Counted from the stretch's first letter, positions 35,496-44,586 are shown. The stretch: 64,000 nt of DNA from Pseudomonas sp. ADAK18 (GCF_012935695.1 NZ_CP052859.1:1095001-1159000), one strand, 5' to 3'. Numbers and translations: made by a program. The notes: generated by a model not told the origin, from the sequence alone.

Positions 35496-36041
35496 TTACT
35501 TGATCAGGCTGAGAAACTCGCTGCGGGTCGCCGCATTCTCACGGAACTCACCGAGCATCACCGACGTGATCATCGACGAGTTCTGCTTTTCCACACCGCG
35601 CATCATCATGCACATGTGCTTGGCTTCGATGACCACGGCAACACCCAGGGCACCGGTGACCTGCTGGACCGCATCGGCGATCTGGCGGCTAAGGTTTTCC
35701 TGGATCTGCAGGCGGCGGGCGTACATGTCGACAATCCGCGCGACTTTCGACAGGCCCAGCACTTTGCCGCTCGGGATATACGCGACGTGGGCCTTGCCGA
35801 TGAAAGGCAGCAAGTGGTGTTCGCACAGCGAGTACAACTCGATGTCCTTGACCAGCACCATTTCGCTGTTGTCGGAGCTGAACAGGGCACCGTTGGTGAC
35901 TTCTTCGAGCGTCTGTTCATAACCGCGGCAAAGGTATTGCATGGCCTTGGCGGCACGTTTTGGCGTGTCGAGCAGGCCCTCGCGGGAGACGTCCTCGCCG
36001 AGCTGGCCGAGGATCTCTGTGTAATTCTGTTCCAGGGACAT
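35496..36041 (-). CDS. folE: GTP cyclohydrolase I
   Basis: 181 residues from the ATG giving [15 protein letters not shown], with AGGTAG six bases upstream; the frame extends to 36101 without need. The zinc and active site reads [10 protein letters not shown] (Cys73, His75-His76), followed by [20 protein letters not shown] and [11 protein letters not shown] with the third zinc ligand. It converts GTP to dihydroneopterin triphosphate, the first step to folate. The terminator at 35452 follows. Confidence 0.96.
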   Translation of the reverse strand: MSLEQNYTEILGQLGEDVSREGLLDTPKRAAKAMQYLCRGYEQTLEEVTNGALFSSDNSEMVLVKDIELYSLCEHHLLPFIGKAHVAYIPSGKVLGLSKVARIVDMYARRLQIQENLSRQIADAVQQVTGALGVAVVIEAKHMCMMMRGVEKQNSSMITSVMLGEFRENAATRSEFLSLIK

Positions 36042-36108
36042 GAAACTACCTGTGGGATTTTCGCAAAGGACAAGGGTACGGTGGCCGACAGATCGCTGCA
36101 AGCGTGTG

Positions 36109-36666
36109 TTACTCGTCGCGGCCTTCCATCATCGTCCGCTTGAGCATCACGTAGACCGCCCCAGCACCGCCGTGACGCGGCTGGCAGGAGGTAAAACCCA
36201 GCACCTGGGCGTGTTGGCGCAGCCAGGTATTGACGTGGCTTTTGATCATCGGTCGCTTGCCGTCCAGGCGCACGGCCTTGCCGTGGGTGACGCGCACGCA
36301 GCGGATTTCGAATTTGGTAGCTTCGGCGAGGAAGGCCCAGAGGGTTTCCCGGGCTTTTTCCACGTTCATGCCGTGGAGGTCGAGGCTGCCCTCGAACGGG
36401 ATCTGGCCGACCTTGAGCTTGCGCATCTGGCTTTCCTGCACGCCATCGCGGGCCCACATCAGCTCATCTTCGGGGCCGACGTCGATGACGAACTGGTCGG
36501 ACAGGCCATCCACCGTGGTGGCGTCGGTACGCACCGTAGCCGCCTGGCGCAGCTTGGCGATCTGCGCGCGGTCGGCCTTGGGTTTGCCGGTGTCAGCGCG
36601 ATCGTGCTTGATCGGCTTGACGCCACGAAGCTCATTTTTGAACAGGGAAAAATCATCGTCTTGCAT
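36109..36666 (-). CDS. Smr-domain (MutS2 C-terminal-like) nuclease family protein
   Basis: 185 residues. A charged N-terminal half precedes a C-terminal Smr domain with LDLHGM at 95-100 and THGK at 127-130, the two conserved catalytic motifs, then [12 protein letters not shown]. Stand-alone Smr proteins such as E. coli SmrA/SmrB are nickase or mRNA endonucleases; SmrB cleaves mRNA between collided ribosomes. Which of these applies is not decided by the sequence. It sits 67 bp upstream of folE on the same strand. Confidence 0.88.
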   Translation of the reverse strand: MQDDDFSLFKNELRGVKPIKHDRADTGKPKADRAQIAKLRQAATVRTDATTVDGLSDQFVIDVGPEDELMWARDGVQESQMRKLKVGQIPFEGSLDLHGMNVEKARETLWAFLAEATKFEIRCVRVTHGKAVRLDGKRPMIKSHVNTWLRQHAQVLGFTSCQPRHGGAGAVYVMLKRTMMEGRDE

Positions 36667-36742
36667 GTCAGCCTCCGCGAAGGGCGGGCAGTTTACCTAA
36701 ATCGCGGCGGCTGGATGCGCAAGAAACGCTATCTATGCGCCA

Positions 36743-37063
36743 TCAGTCGTGCTTTTTCATCAGGTGTGAGGCGATGTTCAGTGACAGTGGCTGACGCATG
36801 CGTCGCCGGCAACGGCGCCACAACCAGACGCCAAACCACAGCACCAACAGCCCGACCACCAGCAGTACTGCCGCACCGCCAGGGCTGGCATTCAGTTCAC
36901 CGAGGGCCGGTGAGTGTCCCAACAGACTGGCGGCCCCGGCGATTGCCAGCAGCACGCCCAACATGGCCAACAGCGCGGCAAAACACGCGCCCAGGCGCAG
37001 ACGCCAGTTTCTCGGGCCTTTAGGGCGCAAGCGACGAGCGTCAAAACCATCGGATATCTTCAT
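36743..37063 (-). CDS. Small membrane protein, function unknown (106 aa)
   Basis: 106 residues with two strong hydrophobic spans (about 25-48 and 63-82) separated by a short loop. The N- and C-terminal tails are basic (RRLRPKGPRNWRLR; WRRCRRRMRQP), which places both ends in the cytoplasm. The ATG at 37061-37063 has AGGAAAG upstream. No family was recognised. It lies between smr and the isochorismatase-like gene on the same strand. Confidence 0.65.
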   Translation of the reverse strand: MKISDGFDARRLRPKGPRNWRLRLGACFAALLAMLGVLLAIAGAASLLGHSPALGELNASPGGAAVLLVVGLLVLWFGVWLWRRCRRRMRQPLSLNIASHLMKKHD

Positions 37064-37202
37064 TCCGACCTTTCCTCCAGGGTATCGGCCCTTCGACCGG
37101 AAGATGGACAGGTTGTTCCGGGAGCAGAGGCAATTGCAGCAAATGAGAGGCTTTTGCGGATGAGCGGGGCCTCAATGGCTGCGCCGCTCATCGAAAGGTC
37201 GA

Positions 37203-37793
37203 TCAGATCAGATCTTTGGTCAAGGCAAGAGTGGCGAAATTGTCAGCCATGATGGCCATTTCAGTCTGCTGCACGTGTTCGGCGCTGAGGATCCCGCCTT
37301 TGTAGGGCAGGTCGCGGGTGGCACAGGCATCTTCCACCAAGGTGCACCGGAAGCCCAGGTTCTTGGCGGCACGCACGGTGGTGCTGACGCTGGAGTGGCT
37401 CATGAAACCGCAGACGATCAGGTCCAGGGAACCGAGGTCTTGCAGGTGTTTTTCCAGCCCGGTGCCGTGGAAGGCACTGGGCAGCAATTTGCCGATGATG
37501 GTCTCGTCACCCGCAGGCTCCAGGCCCGGTATGAACTCGCCACGCTCGCCTTGGGGATCGAACAGCCCGCCGACGGTGCCCAAGTGACGCACATGGACAA
37601 TCGGGCGACTGGCGGTACGCGCCGCTGCGGTCAGTTGCTTGATGTTTTCGACAGCTGCCTCCATGCCCGACAAGGCAAGGGGACCGCTCAGGTATTCCTT
37701 CTGGGCGTCGATGATCACAAGGGTCGCGTGGTTCAGGTTGGCTGCTGCGTAACCGCGACCGCTGAGTTGAAACATCGTCTTTGGAACGGACAT
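37203..37793 (-). CDS. Isochorismatase-family hydrolase with serine at the usual cysteine position
   Basis: 196 residues from the ATG giving MSVPKTMFQLSGRG, with AGGAG upstream; the longer frame to 37973 is rejected. The fold marks are LVIIDAQKEYLSG (Asp29) and GKLLPSAFHGT (Lys102). The third triad position, normally Cys in GxxTxxCVxTT, is Ser135 in GFMSHSSVSTT. Cysteine hydrolases of this superfamily (nicotinamidase, carbamoylsarcosine hydrolase) need that Cys, while isochorismatase-type members do without it. The substrate is unknown and a thiol-based mechanism is unlikely. It is divergent from prmB. Confidence 0.82.
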   Translation of the reverse strand: MSVPKTMFQLSGRGYAAANLNHATLVIIDAQKEYLSGPLALSGMEAAVENIKQLTAAARTASRPIVHVRHLGTVGGLFDPQGERGEFIPGLEPAGDETIIGKLLPSAFHGTGLEKHLQDLGSLDLIVCGFMSHSSVSTTVRAAKNLGFRCTLVEDACATRDLPYKGGILSAEHVQQTEMAIMADNFATLALTKDLI

Positions 37794-38032
37794 TCTGGGG
37801 CTCCTGTGAGTGGGGCTTTTGCGACATTGTCCTCTGGCTGAGCGCTTCTGTGAATCGCTACTATCGTAAGGTACGCCGTTGCTGGCGTGCAGCGATGTCA
37901 AGAGGGCACTACGTTTAGGTGGAAAACTGCAAACCGGATGAAATCCGACGTGTGGTGAAGGTTTTTCGTACATCGTCGGTACAGCTCAAGGCTGTTAGAA
38001 TCGCCAGTCGTTTTTTCCAGGAGCTTGCCCCC

Positions 38033-38941
38033 GTGATCACTTCCCGCCTGCGCACGTTGCGCGACCACATTCGTTGGGCTGTCAGCCGTTTCCATGGGGA
38101 AGACCTGTTTTTCGGCCATGGTGCCGACAACGCCTGGGACGAAGCCCGGCAATTGGTGCTCGGTGCGTTGCACCTGCCTTGGCAGATTGCCGACAGCTAC
38201 CTGGATTGCAACCTGGAAGAGGATGAGCTGGTCAATTTGCAGCGCCTGCTCAAGCGTCGTATTGAGGAGCGTATTCCAACCGCCTACCTGTTGGGCGAAG
38301 CCTGGTTCTGCGGTATGGCGTTCATTGTCGATGAGCGCGTGTTGATCCCGCGTTCACCGATTGGCGAACTGATCGAAAACCGCTTTGAACCGTGGCTCGG
38401 TGCACCGCCGGCACGAATTCTCGATTTGTGCACAGGTTCCGGTTGCATCGGCATTGCCTGCGCCTACGAATTCCAGGACGCGGAAGTGGTGCTGGCGGAC
38501 TTGTCTTTTGAAGCGCTGGAAGTGGCCAACCAGAACATCGAGCGCCATGGCGTCGATGAGCGGGTCTACACCGTCCAGGGTGATGGCTTCGATGGCCTGC
38601 CGGGCCAGCGTTTTGACCTGATCGTTTCCAACCCGCCATATGTCGATGCCGAAGATTTTGCCGACATGCCGGATGAGTACCAGCACGAACCGGAATTGGG
38701 CCTGGCCTGTGGTGATGATGGTTTGAACCTGGTGCGGCGGATGTTGGCCGAGGCGGCGGATCACTTGACCGAGAAGGGCTTGCTGATTGTCGAGGTGGGC
38801 AACAGCCAGGTGCATGTTGAAGCGCTGTACCCGGAAGTCGACTTTGCCTGGCTGGACTTCCAGCGCGGTGGGCATGGTGTGTTCATGTTGACGGCCGAGC
38901 AGTGCCGGGCACACCAGGCGGTGTTTGCCTCGCGGGTTTAA
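38033..38941 (+). CDS. prmB: 50S ribosomal protein L3 glutamine methyltransferase PrmB
   Basis: 302 residues from the GTG at 38033, with CAGGAG about nine bases upstream; the open frame continues back to 37919 without a site. The SAM-binding motif [12 protein letters not shown] lies near 131-142 and the substrate motif NPPY at 200-203, typical of N5-glutamine methyltransferases. The family-specific GRGIPxAYLxGEA-like region reads [13 protein letters not shown]. It methylates a glutamine of ribosomal protein L3. It lies near aroC, as is usual in Pseudomonas. Confidence 0.93.
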   Translation: MITSRLRTLRDHIRWAVSRFHGEDLFFGHGADNAWDEARQLVLGALHLPWQIADSYLDCNLEEDELVNLQRLLKRRIEERIPTAYLLGEAWFCGMAFIVDERVLIPRSPIGELIENRFEPWLGAPPARILDLCTGSGCIGIACAYEFQDAEVVLADLSFEALEVANQNIERHGVDERVYTVQGDGFDGLPGQRFDLIVSNPPYVDAEDFADMPDEYQHEPELGLACGDDGLNLVRRMLAEAADHLTEKGLLIVEVGNSQVHVEALYPEVDFAWLDFQRGGHGVFMLTAEQCRAHQAVFASRV

Positions 38942-38964
38942 CCTCTCTTCATAGAGATAACCCT

Positions 38965-39060
38965 TGTAGCCGCTGCCGAGGTACGAGGCTGCGATGCGGG
39001 CCGCTACGTTGGAATGCCGCACCAAGCCCATCGCAGCCTCATTCTTCGGCAGCGGCTACA
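38965..39060. repeat. REPIN-type inverted repeat (TAGCCGCTGCCGAGG family)
   Basis: TGTAGCCGCTGCCGAGG pairs with the matching end TTCGGCAGCGGCTACA, and GAGGCTGCGATG with CATCGCAGCCTC. It lies between the convergent prmB and membrane-anchored genes. Confidence 0.85.
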
Positions 39061-39065
39061 CGCCG

Positions 39066-39872
39066 TTAACGGTGTGTAGCAATCCAGATCAGCAAGCCCG
39101 CCTGGAACACGGTAAACGCCACCAGGCAGGTAATGGTAAAGCGCAGGCCGCTGTCTTCGCGCTTGAACTTGATGACCTTCTCTTCTTCCTTGCGCAGTTT
39201 CACTTCCTGCTCGGCCAGGTTCTGCTCTGCCTGTTGCAGCATTTGCGCCGCTTCAAGGATTTCCACGAACTGCAGCTTTTCAGTGTTCCAGCTGTCCAGC
39301 ACCTCGCTGACTTTTCCCGGCTGCACGTTGCCTTTCAAATGCTGGACATCGGCATAGGCCACATCAAATCCCTGGATCCGCAGGAAGTGATCCCGGCGCA
39401 GGCGCGTGGCTTCGTTCAACGCGTCCTTGTTCGCCAGGTCCACGCCATCGACGCGGTAGTGTGACCACTTCTTTTTCGCCCAAGCGGCACCCTGAGCGAC
39501 CAGGAAGCGGCCAATGCCACGGTTCGCGGGCTCGATTTCCAGGCTATTACCCGGGCCGAAATGCACTCGATGGGTAGCGTGATCCACCCAGATATCCAGG
39601 TGATTCTGTTCCCTGCGCACCCGTTGGCCCGGCAGATGAATGACCATGCGCAACAGGCTGTGGTCCTTGTTATTGCGTTCGGCATAGCCAAATTGCACAA
39701 AACGCAATGGCCGGGCACCGGTGGCGCGATCAGTGGCCAAGGGGGCGAGGCGCAGCATCTTGAAGTGTTCAGCCTGGACGTCCGCCCACGGTAGGGCAGC
39801 CGTCTCGGTGGCCGCAGTTTCGGCGGTACTCTCGGCGGTTGTTTCGGGTGGTGTTGTTTCGGTGTTTGTCAT
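39066..39872 (-). CDS. Tail-anchored protein with a possible cryptic GNAT-like domain
   Basis: 268 residues, not matching a named family I know. Residues 1-27 are Thr/Glu/Ala-rich and probably disordered. Residues about 30-175 contain NRGIGRFLVAQGAAWAKKK (117-135), which resembles the acetyl-CoA motif A of GNAT acetyltransferases (R/QxxGxG/A), followed by NKDALNEATRLRRDHFLRIQGFDV, which resembles motif B. Residues about 200-238 are a charged coiled coil, and about 245-264 a single membrane span, leaving a four-residue tail. This suggests a cytoplasmic domain anchored to the inner membrane by its C-terminus. It follows the alpha/beta hydrolase gene on the same strand. Confidence 0.65.
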   Translation of the reverse strand: MTNTETTPPETTAESTAETAATETAALPWADVQAEHFKMLRLAPLATDRATGARPLRFVQFGYAERNNKDHSLLRMVIHLPGQRVRREQNHLDIWVDHATHRVHFGPGNSLEIEPANRGIGRFLVAQGAAWAKKKWSHYRVDGVDLANKDALNEATRLRRDHFLRIQGFDVAYADVQHLKGNVQPGKVSEVLDSWNTEKLQFVEILEAAQMLQQAEQNLAEQEVKLRKEEEKVIKFKREDSGLRFTITCLVAFTVFQAGLLIWIATHR

Positions 39873-39898
39873 GCGGCGCGATCCTGTCCAAGCCCTGC

Positions 39899-39926
39899 GG
39901 GTCGACAGGCTTTTTGCTGTCGACCC
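39899..39926. other. Perfect 10-bp hairpin
   Basis: GGGTCGACAG-GCTTTTTG-CTGTCGACCC between the alpha/beta hydrolase stop and the next minus-strand gene. It may end the hydrolase transcript, but the T-run is in the loop rather than after the stem. Confidence 0.5.
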
Positions 39927-39972
39927 TTGGCTTATCGGCCGGTTTATTCAGGACTGGAGGACGAATGATCGC

Positions 39973-40935
39973 TTAACTGGCGCGAAGTCCGTCGATAAAG
40001 CGAACCAGGCGAGCACCCAGTTCGGCTGCCAGGGGCAATTGCGGGTCGTTGTAGGAGGCCAATTGCTGTTTCACCTCATTGGGGACGATGCGCATCACGT
40101 GGTTCATGCCCTCGATCACCGTCAACTGGGCGTCTGGCTTGGCGGCCTTGAGCATCTGTGCATCGCCTACGCCCACTTGCAGGTCATTGGTGCCTTGGAT
40201 GATCAGCGCCGGCATCTTCAACCTGGCAAAGGCGGCTGAAGGATCGGCACGGAACAGGCTGATCAGATAAGGCTGCACGCTGGGTCGGAAGATTTCCTCA
40301 AGTGGGCCCGGCACATCGGCATCCACCTGGCCGGCCTTGAGGTGATCGAGAATCTGATTACTGCGCAGCAACAAGGCTGGCGGCAGGTGATTGGCGAGTT
40401 GCTGGCGGATGACCTGATCCACCGGGCGGGCGCTGCCGGACAGCGAAATGATCCCGGCCGGGTTTAGTTGCGGCGCGGCGAGGACAGCGACCAGCGCGCC
40501 TTCGCTGTGGCCCAGCACAATCAATGGCCCCATGCGTGGGTCGGCCTTGAGCAGCTTGCCCCAGGCCACCGCATCGGCGACGTAGGCGTCCAGTGTCAGG
40601 TTACGCTCGTCCGGGGTGGCCGCGAGGCTGGCGGCCACGCCGCGCTTGTCGTAGCGCACGCTGGCGATGTTGTGTTTGGCGAGTACCCAGGCCAGGCGCT
40701 TGAGGCTGTCATTGCGCGCGCCGTCGGCACTGTTGCCGTTGCGGTCGGTAGGCCCGGAGCCGGCAATGATCAGCACCACCGGCACCGGGCTGTCGGATTT
40801 GGGCAATAACAGCGAGCCAAACAGCTCGCCGCTGCCAGTGTCCAGGCTGATGGGTCGTTGCAGCACGACAGGGGAGGCGGCAAAGGCCACGCTGGTGAAC
40901 AGGGTAAGGGTCAAGAGCAAAACTCGAAGCATCAT
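39973..40935 (-). CDS. Exported alpha/beta hydrolase
   Basis: 320 residues with a signal peptide (about 1-19, cleavage after AFA). The oxyanion-type loop IIAGSGPTDRNGNS, the nucleophile elbow GHSEG, then an Asp in TNDLQVGVGD and a His in GMNHVMR form a complete catalytic triad. Relatives are periplasmic or secreted esterases of unknown substrate. It is divergent from aroC with 154 bp between them. Confidence 0.85.
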   Translation of the reverse strand: MMLRVLLLTLTLFTSVAFAASPVVLQRPISLDTGSGELFGSLLLPKSDSPVPVVLIIAGSGPTDRNGNSADGARNDSLKRLAWVLAKHNIASVRYDKRGVAASLAATPDERNLTLDAYVADAVAWGKLLKADPRMGPLIVLGHSEGALVAVLAAPQLNPAGIISLSGSARPVDQVIRQQLANHLPPALLLRSNQILDHLKAGQVDADVPGPLEEIFRPSVQPYLISLFRADPSAAFARLKMPALIIQGTNDLQVGVGDAQMLKAAKPDAQLTVIEGMNHVMRIVPNEVKQQLASYNDPQLPLAAELGARLVRFIDGLRAS

Positions 40936-41089
40936 CGCGCCATCATGGGGAAGGTGCCGGTTGGACCAATGTCTACCGGTAAGGTTTCGAGGATGAACTA
41001 CTCGGTTAGCCTGCGTATACTGGCGCCCTTGGTTATTACAGTTGTTATTACGGTTGAGTTATTTCAACTGATTTCACGGAGCGTCCCGC

Positions 41090-42181
41090 ATGTCCGGCAA
41101 TACCTACGGCAAGCTGTTCACTGTCACCACTGCGGGCGAAAGCCATGGCCCGGCGTTGGTCGCCATTGTCGACGGCTGCCCGCCCGGCCTTGAGCTGTCC
41201 CTGGAAGACTTGCAGCACGAGTTGGATCGCCGTAAACCCGGCACCAGCCGCCACACCACCCAGCGCCAGGAGCCCGACGAAGTCGAAATCCTCTCCGGCG
41301 TGTTCGAAGGCCGCACCACCGGTTGTTCCATTGGCCTGCTGATCCGCAATACCGACCAGAAGTCCAAGGACTACTCGGCGATCAAGGACCTGTTCCGCCC
41401 GGCCCACGCCGACTACACCTATCACCACAAATACGGTGAGCGTGACTACCGTGGCGGCGGCCGCAGTTCTGCCCGGGAAACTGCCATGCGCGTGGCAGCC
41501 GGGGCGATTGCCAAGAAATACCTGGCCACCCAAGGCATCGTCATTCGTGGCTACATGAGCCAGTTGGGCCCGATCGAAATCCCGTTCAAGACCTGGGACA
41601 GCGTCGAAGAGAACGCCTTCTTCAGTCCTGACCCGGACAAGGTTCCAGAACTGGAAGCCTACATGGACCAGTTGCGCCGTGATCAGGACTCCGTGGGTGC
41701 CAAAATCACCGTGGTCGCTGAAGGTGTGATGCCTGGCCTGGGCGAGCCGATCTTTGACCGACTGGATGCCGAACTGGCCCACGCCCTGATGAGCATCAAC
41801 GCGGTCAAAGGTGTGGAAATCGGCGCCGGTTTTGCCTGTATCGCCCAGCGTGGCACCGAGCACCGTGATGAAATGACGCCGCAAGGTTTCCTCAGCAACA
41901 ATGCGGGTGGCATTCTCGGCGGCATCTCCTCCGGCCAGCCAATCGTTGCGCACCTGGCCCTCAAGCCAACGTCGAGTATCACCACGCCAGGGCGTTCCAT
42001 TGATGTGCATGGCAACCCGGTGGACGTGATCACCAAGGGCCGTCATGACCCATGCGTCGGCATCCGTGCCACGCCGATTGCCGAGGCGATGATGGCTATC
42101 GTGCTGATGGATCACCTGCTGCGCCACCGTGGGCAAAATGCTGATGTGAAAGTGAGTACCCCGGTGTTGGGTCAGTTGTGA
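41090..42181 (+). CDS. aroC: Chorismate synthase
   Basis: 363 residues, family length. Signatures [18 protein letters not shown] near the N-terminus, [23 protein letters not shown] in the middle, and [15 protein letters not shown] near the end. It uses reduced FMN to convert EPSP to chorismate, the branch point for aromatic amino acids and other chorismate products. GGAG lies 8 bases before the ATG. It is followed by a REPIN and then an MFS gene. Confidence 0.98.
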   Translation: MSGNTYGKLFTVTTAGESHGPALVAIVDGCPPGLELSLEDLQHELDRRKPGTSRHTTQRQEPDEVEILSGVFEGRTTGCSIGLLIRNTDQKSKDYSAIKDLFRPAHADYTYHHKYGERDYRGGGRSSARETAMRVAAGAIAKKYLATQGIVIRGYMSQLGPIEIPFKTWDSVEENAFFSPDPDKVPELEAYMDQLRRDQDSVGAKITVVAEGVMPGLGEPIFDRLDAELAHALMSINAVKGVEIGAGFACIAQRGTEHRDEMTPQGFLSNNAGGILGGISSGQPIVAHLALKPTSSITTPGRSIDVHGNPVDVITKGRHDPCVGIRATPIAEAMMAIVLMDHLLRHRGQNADVKVSTPVLGQL

Positions 42182-42195
42182 TCGAACGCGGTCTT

Positions 42196-42340
42196 TGTAG
42201 CCGCTGCCGAGCCTGCGAGGCTGCGAACGAGCGCGAAGCGATCGTAATCCGGCAAGCGAGGTTTCCTTATAGGGCTGCGTCGTCAGGTTTTGCGGCTGCT
42301 GCGCAACCGATCGCAGCCTCGCAGGCTCGGCAGCGGCTAC
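42196..42340. repeat. Large REPIN-type inverted repeat downstream of aroC
   Basis: TGTAGCCGCTGCCGAGCCTGCGAGGCTGCGA pairs with TCGCAGCCTCGCAGGCTCGGCAGCGGCTAC over about 30 bp, with an inserted central part. It ends 10 bases before the GTG of the MFS gene. Confidence 0.85.
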
Positions 42341-42350
42341 GGGTCTGACC

Positions 42351-43490
42351 GTGACAGCGCTCCCGTACTGGCGACTCTCCAGCTTCTACCTGTTCTATTT
42401 CGCCCTGCTGGGGGCGACGGCGCCGTTCCTGGCGCTGTACTTCAATCACCTGGGGTTTTCCAGCGCGCGCATTGGCGAGCTGGTGGCCATCCCCATGCTG
42501 ATGCGCTGCGTTGCTCCCAATATCTGGGGCTGGCTGGGGGATTACACCGGCCGGCGCCTGGCTATCGTGCGGGTTGGTGCGGTGTGTACGCTGGTAAGTT
42601 TTTCGTTGATTTTTTTCAGCAAGACCTACGCTTGGCTGGCCCTGGTGATGGCGTTGCATGCGTTCTTCTGGCACGCGGTGCTGCCGCAGTTTGAAGTCAT
42701 TACCCTGGCACACCTGAAGGGCCAGACCTCACGCTACAGCCAGATCCGTCTGTGGGGTTCAATTGGTTTCATCCTTACCGTGGTCGCCATGGGCCGCCTG
42801 TTTGAATGGTTGAGCCTGGATATCTACCCGGTGGCCGTGGTGGTGATCATGGCGGGGATCATTGTCGCCAGCCTCTGGGTCCCCAATGCCCAGCCGGAAA
42901 ACCAGGGCAATCGCCTGGTGGGTGACGGCTTCTTGCTGCAATTGCGCAGGCCGGGTGTCCTGGCGTTTTATGCTTGTGTGGCGCTGATGCAAATGAGCCA
43001 CGGCCCGTATTACACCTTCCTGACATTGCACTTGGAGCATCTGGGCTACAGCCGCGTTGTGATCGGCATGCTCTGGGCCCTGGGGGTCGTGGCGGAAGTC
43101 TTGATGTTCCTGGCCATGAGCCGAATCCTGGCGCGTTTTTCGGTACAGCGAGTGTTGATGGTCAGTTTTCTACTGGCGGCATTGCGCTGGTTGCTGCTGG
43201 GTTCGTTCGCTGAGTTCTTCTGGGTGCTGTTGTTCGCGCAAGTGCTGCATGCCGCGACCTTTGGCAGTTTTCACGCCGCCGCCATTCACTTCGTGCAACG
43301 CAGTTTCGGTGCTCGCCAGCAAGGCCAGGGGCAGGCGCTCTATGCCGCGCTCGCGGGAACCGGCGGCGCGCTGGGTGCCCTTTACTCAGGCTACAGCTGG
43401 AACCTGCTGGGGCCGACCCTGACGTTCAGCATCGCCAGCCTCGCGGCCCTGGCCGCAGCCGTTATCATTGGTATTCGATCCGAGGAATAG
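42351..43490 (+). CDS. MFS transporter, phenylpropionate-permease (HcaT-like) family
   Basis: 379 residues, GTG start. About 12 membrane spans; the N-terminal pattern YWRLSSFYLFYFALLGATAPFLALYF and the loop RCVAPNIWGWLGDYTGRR are typical of the MFS_1-like PPP family. The substrate is not known, although E. coli HcaT is linked to phenylpropionate. No clear ribosome site precedes the GTG, which lies only 10 bases after a large REPIN. The mtnD-like gene begins 5 bases after its stop, so the two are co-transcribed. Confidence 0.82.
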   Translation: MTALPYWRLSSFYLFYFALLGATAPFLALYFNHLGFSSARIGELVAIPMLMRCVAPNIWGWLGDYTGRRLAIVRVGAVCTLVSFSLIFFSKTYAWLALVMALHAFFWHAVLPQFEVITLAHLKGQTSRYSQIRLWGSIGFILTVVAMGRLFEWLSLDIYPVAVVVIMAGIIVASLWVPNAQPENQGNRLVGDGFLLQLRRPGVLAFYACVALMQMSHGPYYTFLTLHLEHLGYSRVVIGMLWALGVVAEVLMFLAMSRILARFSVQRVLMVSFLLAALRWLLLGSFAEFFWVLLFAQVLHAATFGSFHAAAIHFVQRSFGARQQGQGQALYAALAGTGGALGALYSGYSWNLLGPTLTFSIASLAALAAAVIIGIRSEE

Positions 43491-43494
43491 TTTC

Positions 43495-44040
43495 ATGAGC
43501 AGTCTTTGTGTGTACCACCTCTCGACCCCGGATACGCCGAACAAGGTCCTGACCCACGCTGACGATATTGCGTCGACTCTGGCCGAGCAGGGCATCCATT
43601 TCGAGCGTTGGCAGGCCACCACCCGAATCGACGCGGGGGCCACCCAAGCCGAGGTGGTTGCGGCCTATCAGGAGCAGATCGACACGCGGATGACCGAAGG
43701 TGGCTACCTCGCCCTCGATGTCCTCAGCGTCAACCATGACCATCCGCAAAAAACCGACATTCGTGCCAGGTACTTCGAGGAGCACCATCAGGCTGGGGAC
43801 CAAGTGCACCTTTTCGTCGCTGGTCGTGGCTTGCTTGCATTACACATCGACGACTACGTCTATGCCGTACTTTGCGAGAAAAATGATCTGATTTTGATAC
43901 CTGCCGGTACCCCGCACTGGTTTGACATAGGTGAAAACCCTCGGGTGGTGGCGATCCGCATGTTCAAACACTCGCAGGGTTGGGTGCCCGATTTTACCGG
44001 CGACGACATTGCCAGCCGTTTTCCGCAGTTCGAGGACTGA
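43495..44040 (+). CDS. mtnD: Acireductone dioxygenase homologue with substituted metal ligands
   Basis: 181 residues from the ATG giving MSSLCVYHLSTPDTPNKVL. The match to MtnD is strong along the whole length (HWFDIGENPRVVAIR; VAGRGLLALHIDDYVYAVLCEKNDLI). In the family the metal is held by His-x-His-x3-Glu and a later His. Here the segment reads EEHHQAGDQV: His97 is present, but the second His position is Gln99 and the Glu position is Gln103; the last His is kept as His141. His98 might take over one role. Whether the protein is an active dioxygenase of methionine salvage is therefore doubtful. No other mtn gene is nearby, and it is paired with an MFS permease. Confidence 0.85.
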   Translation: MSSLCVYHLSTPDTPNKVLTHADDIASTLAEQGIHFERWQATTRIDAGATQAEVVAAYQEQIDTRMTEGGYLALDVLSVNHDHPQKTDIRARYFEEHHQAGDQVHLFVAGRGLLALHIDDYVYAVLCEKNDLILIPAGTPHWFDIGENPRVVAIRMFKHSQGWVPDFTGDDIASRFPQFED

Positions 44041-44058
44041 GTCACCATCTTTGAATTA

Positions 44059-44080
44059 TTGTAGGAGTTCGCTCCTACAA
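44059..44080. repeat. Perfect hairpin TTGTAGGAG-TTCG-CTCCTACAA
   Basis: A 9-bp stem with a stable TTCG loop 18 bases after the mtnD-like stop. It could end the transcript or be a minimal repeat unit; no T-tract follows. Confidence 0.6.
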
Positions 44081-44280
44081 TTTGAAAGTTCAACCGCTTC
44101 TAGTTGTAGGATGTTGTGGGAAGAAACTTATTGATCTGTAAGTTTCAACTGTTTGTCCTGGGCCTTACTTGTTAATTCGAATTGTTGTGTAACTCTCTCG
44201 CCTCAATGTTTAATCGTCTGTCAATAGGATAAGTCCGAAGGCTGGCGATATAAGACCTAATAGAAGAGGGAGGGATATGA

Positions 44281-44571
44281 ATGAGCGGCCCAAAGGAGCG
44301 GGACCAACCGGCAGCCGAGCCGAATCCGCCTGCGCTGAACAACCATGCCATCACCCCTAAACAACCTATAAACACTATGGGCCTGAGTGAAAAGGAGCGG
44401 GAGGTTCTACGCTGGGCGGTTCAAGGCAAAACGGTGTGGGAAATCAGTCAGATCCGTGCAGTCTCGCCGGCAACCGTGAAGTTTCACCTGCACAATATCT
44501 ATAGCAAGCTGCAAGTCGGCAATCGTGTCCAGGCGGTAGCGGAGGCAGTAAAGCGGGGCTTGTGCGAATAA
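44281..44571 (+). CDS. Single-domain LuxR-type DNA-binding protein (96 aa)
   Basis: 96 residues. The first 33 are Pro/Ala/Asn-rich with no ligand-binding or receiver domain. Residues about 34-96 are a complete LuxR/FixJ helix-turn-helix (LSEKEREVLRWAVQGKTVWEISQI, then SPATVKFHLHNIYSKLQV). AGGGAGGG lies just upstream of the ATG. Such short regulators exist elsewhere in pseudomonads as orphan activators. Its target could be the acyl-CoA synthetase downstream, but this is only inferred. The terminator at 44587 follows. Confidence 0.85.
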   Translation: MSGPKERDQPAAEPNPPALNNHAITPKQPINTMGLSEKEREVLRWAVQGKTVWEISQIRAVSPATVKFHLHNIYSKLQVGNRVQAVAEAVKRGLCE

Positions 44572-44586
44572 GCAGTTCCATAAAAA

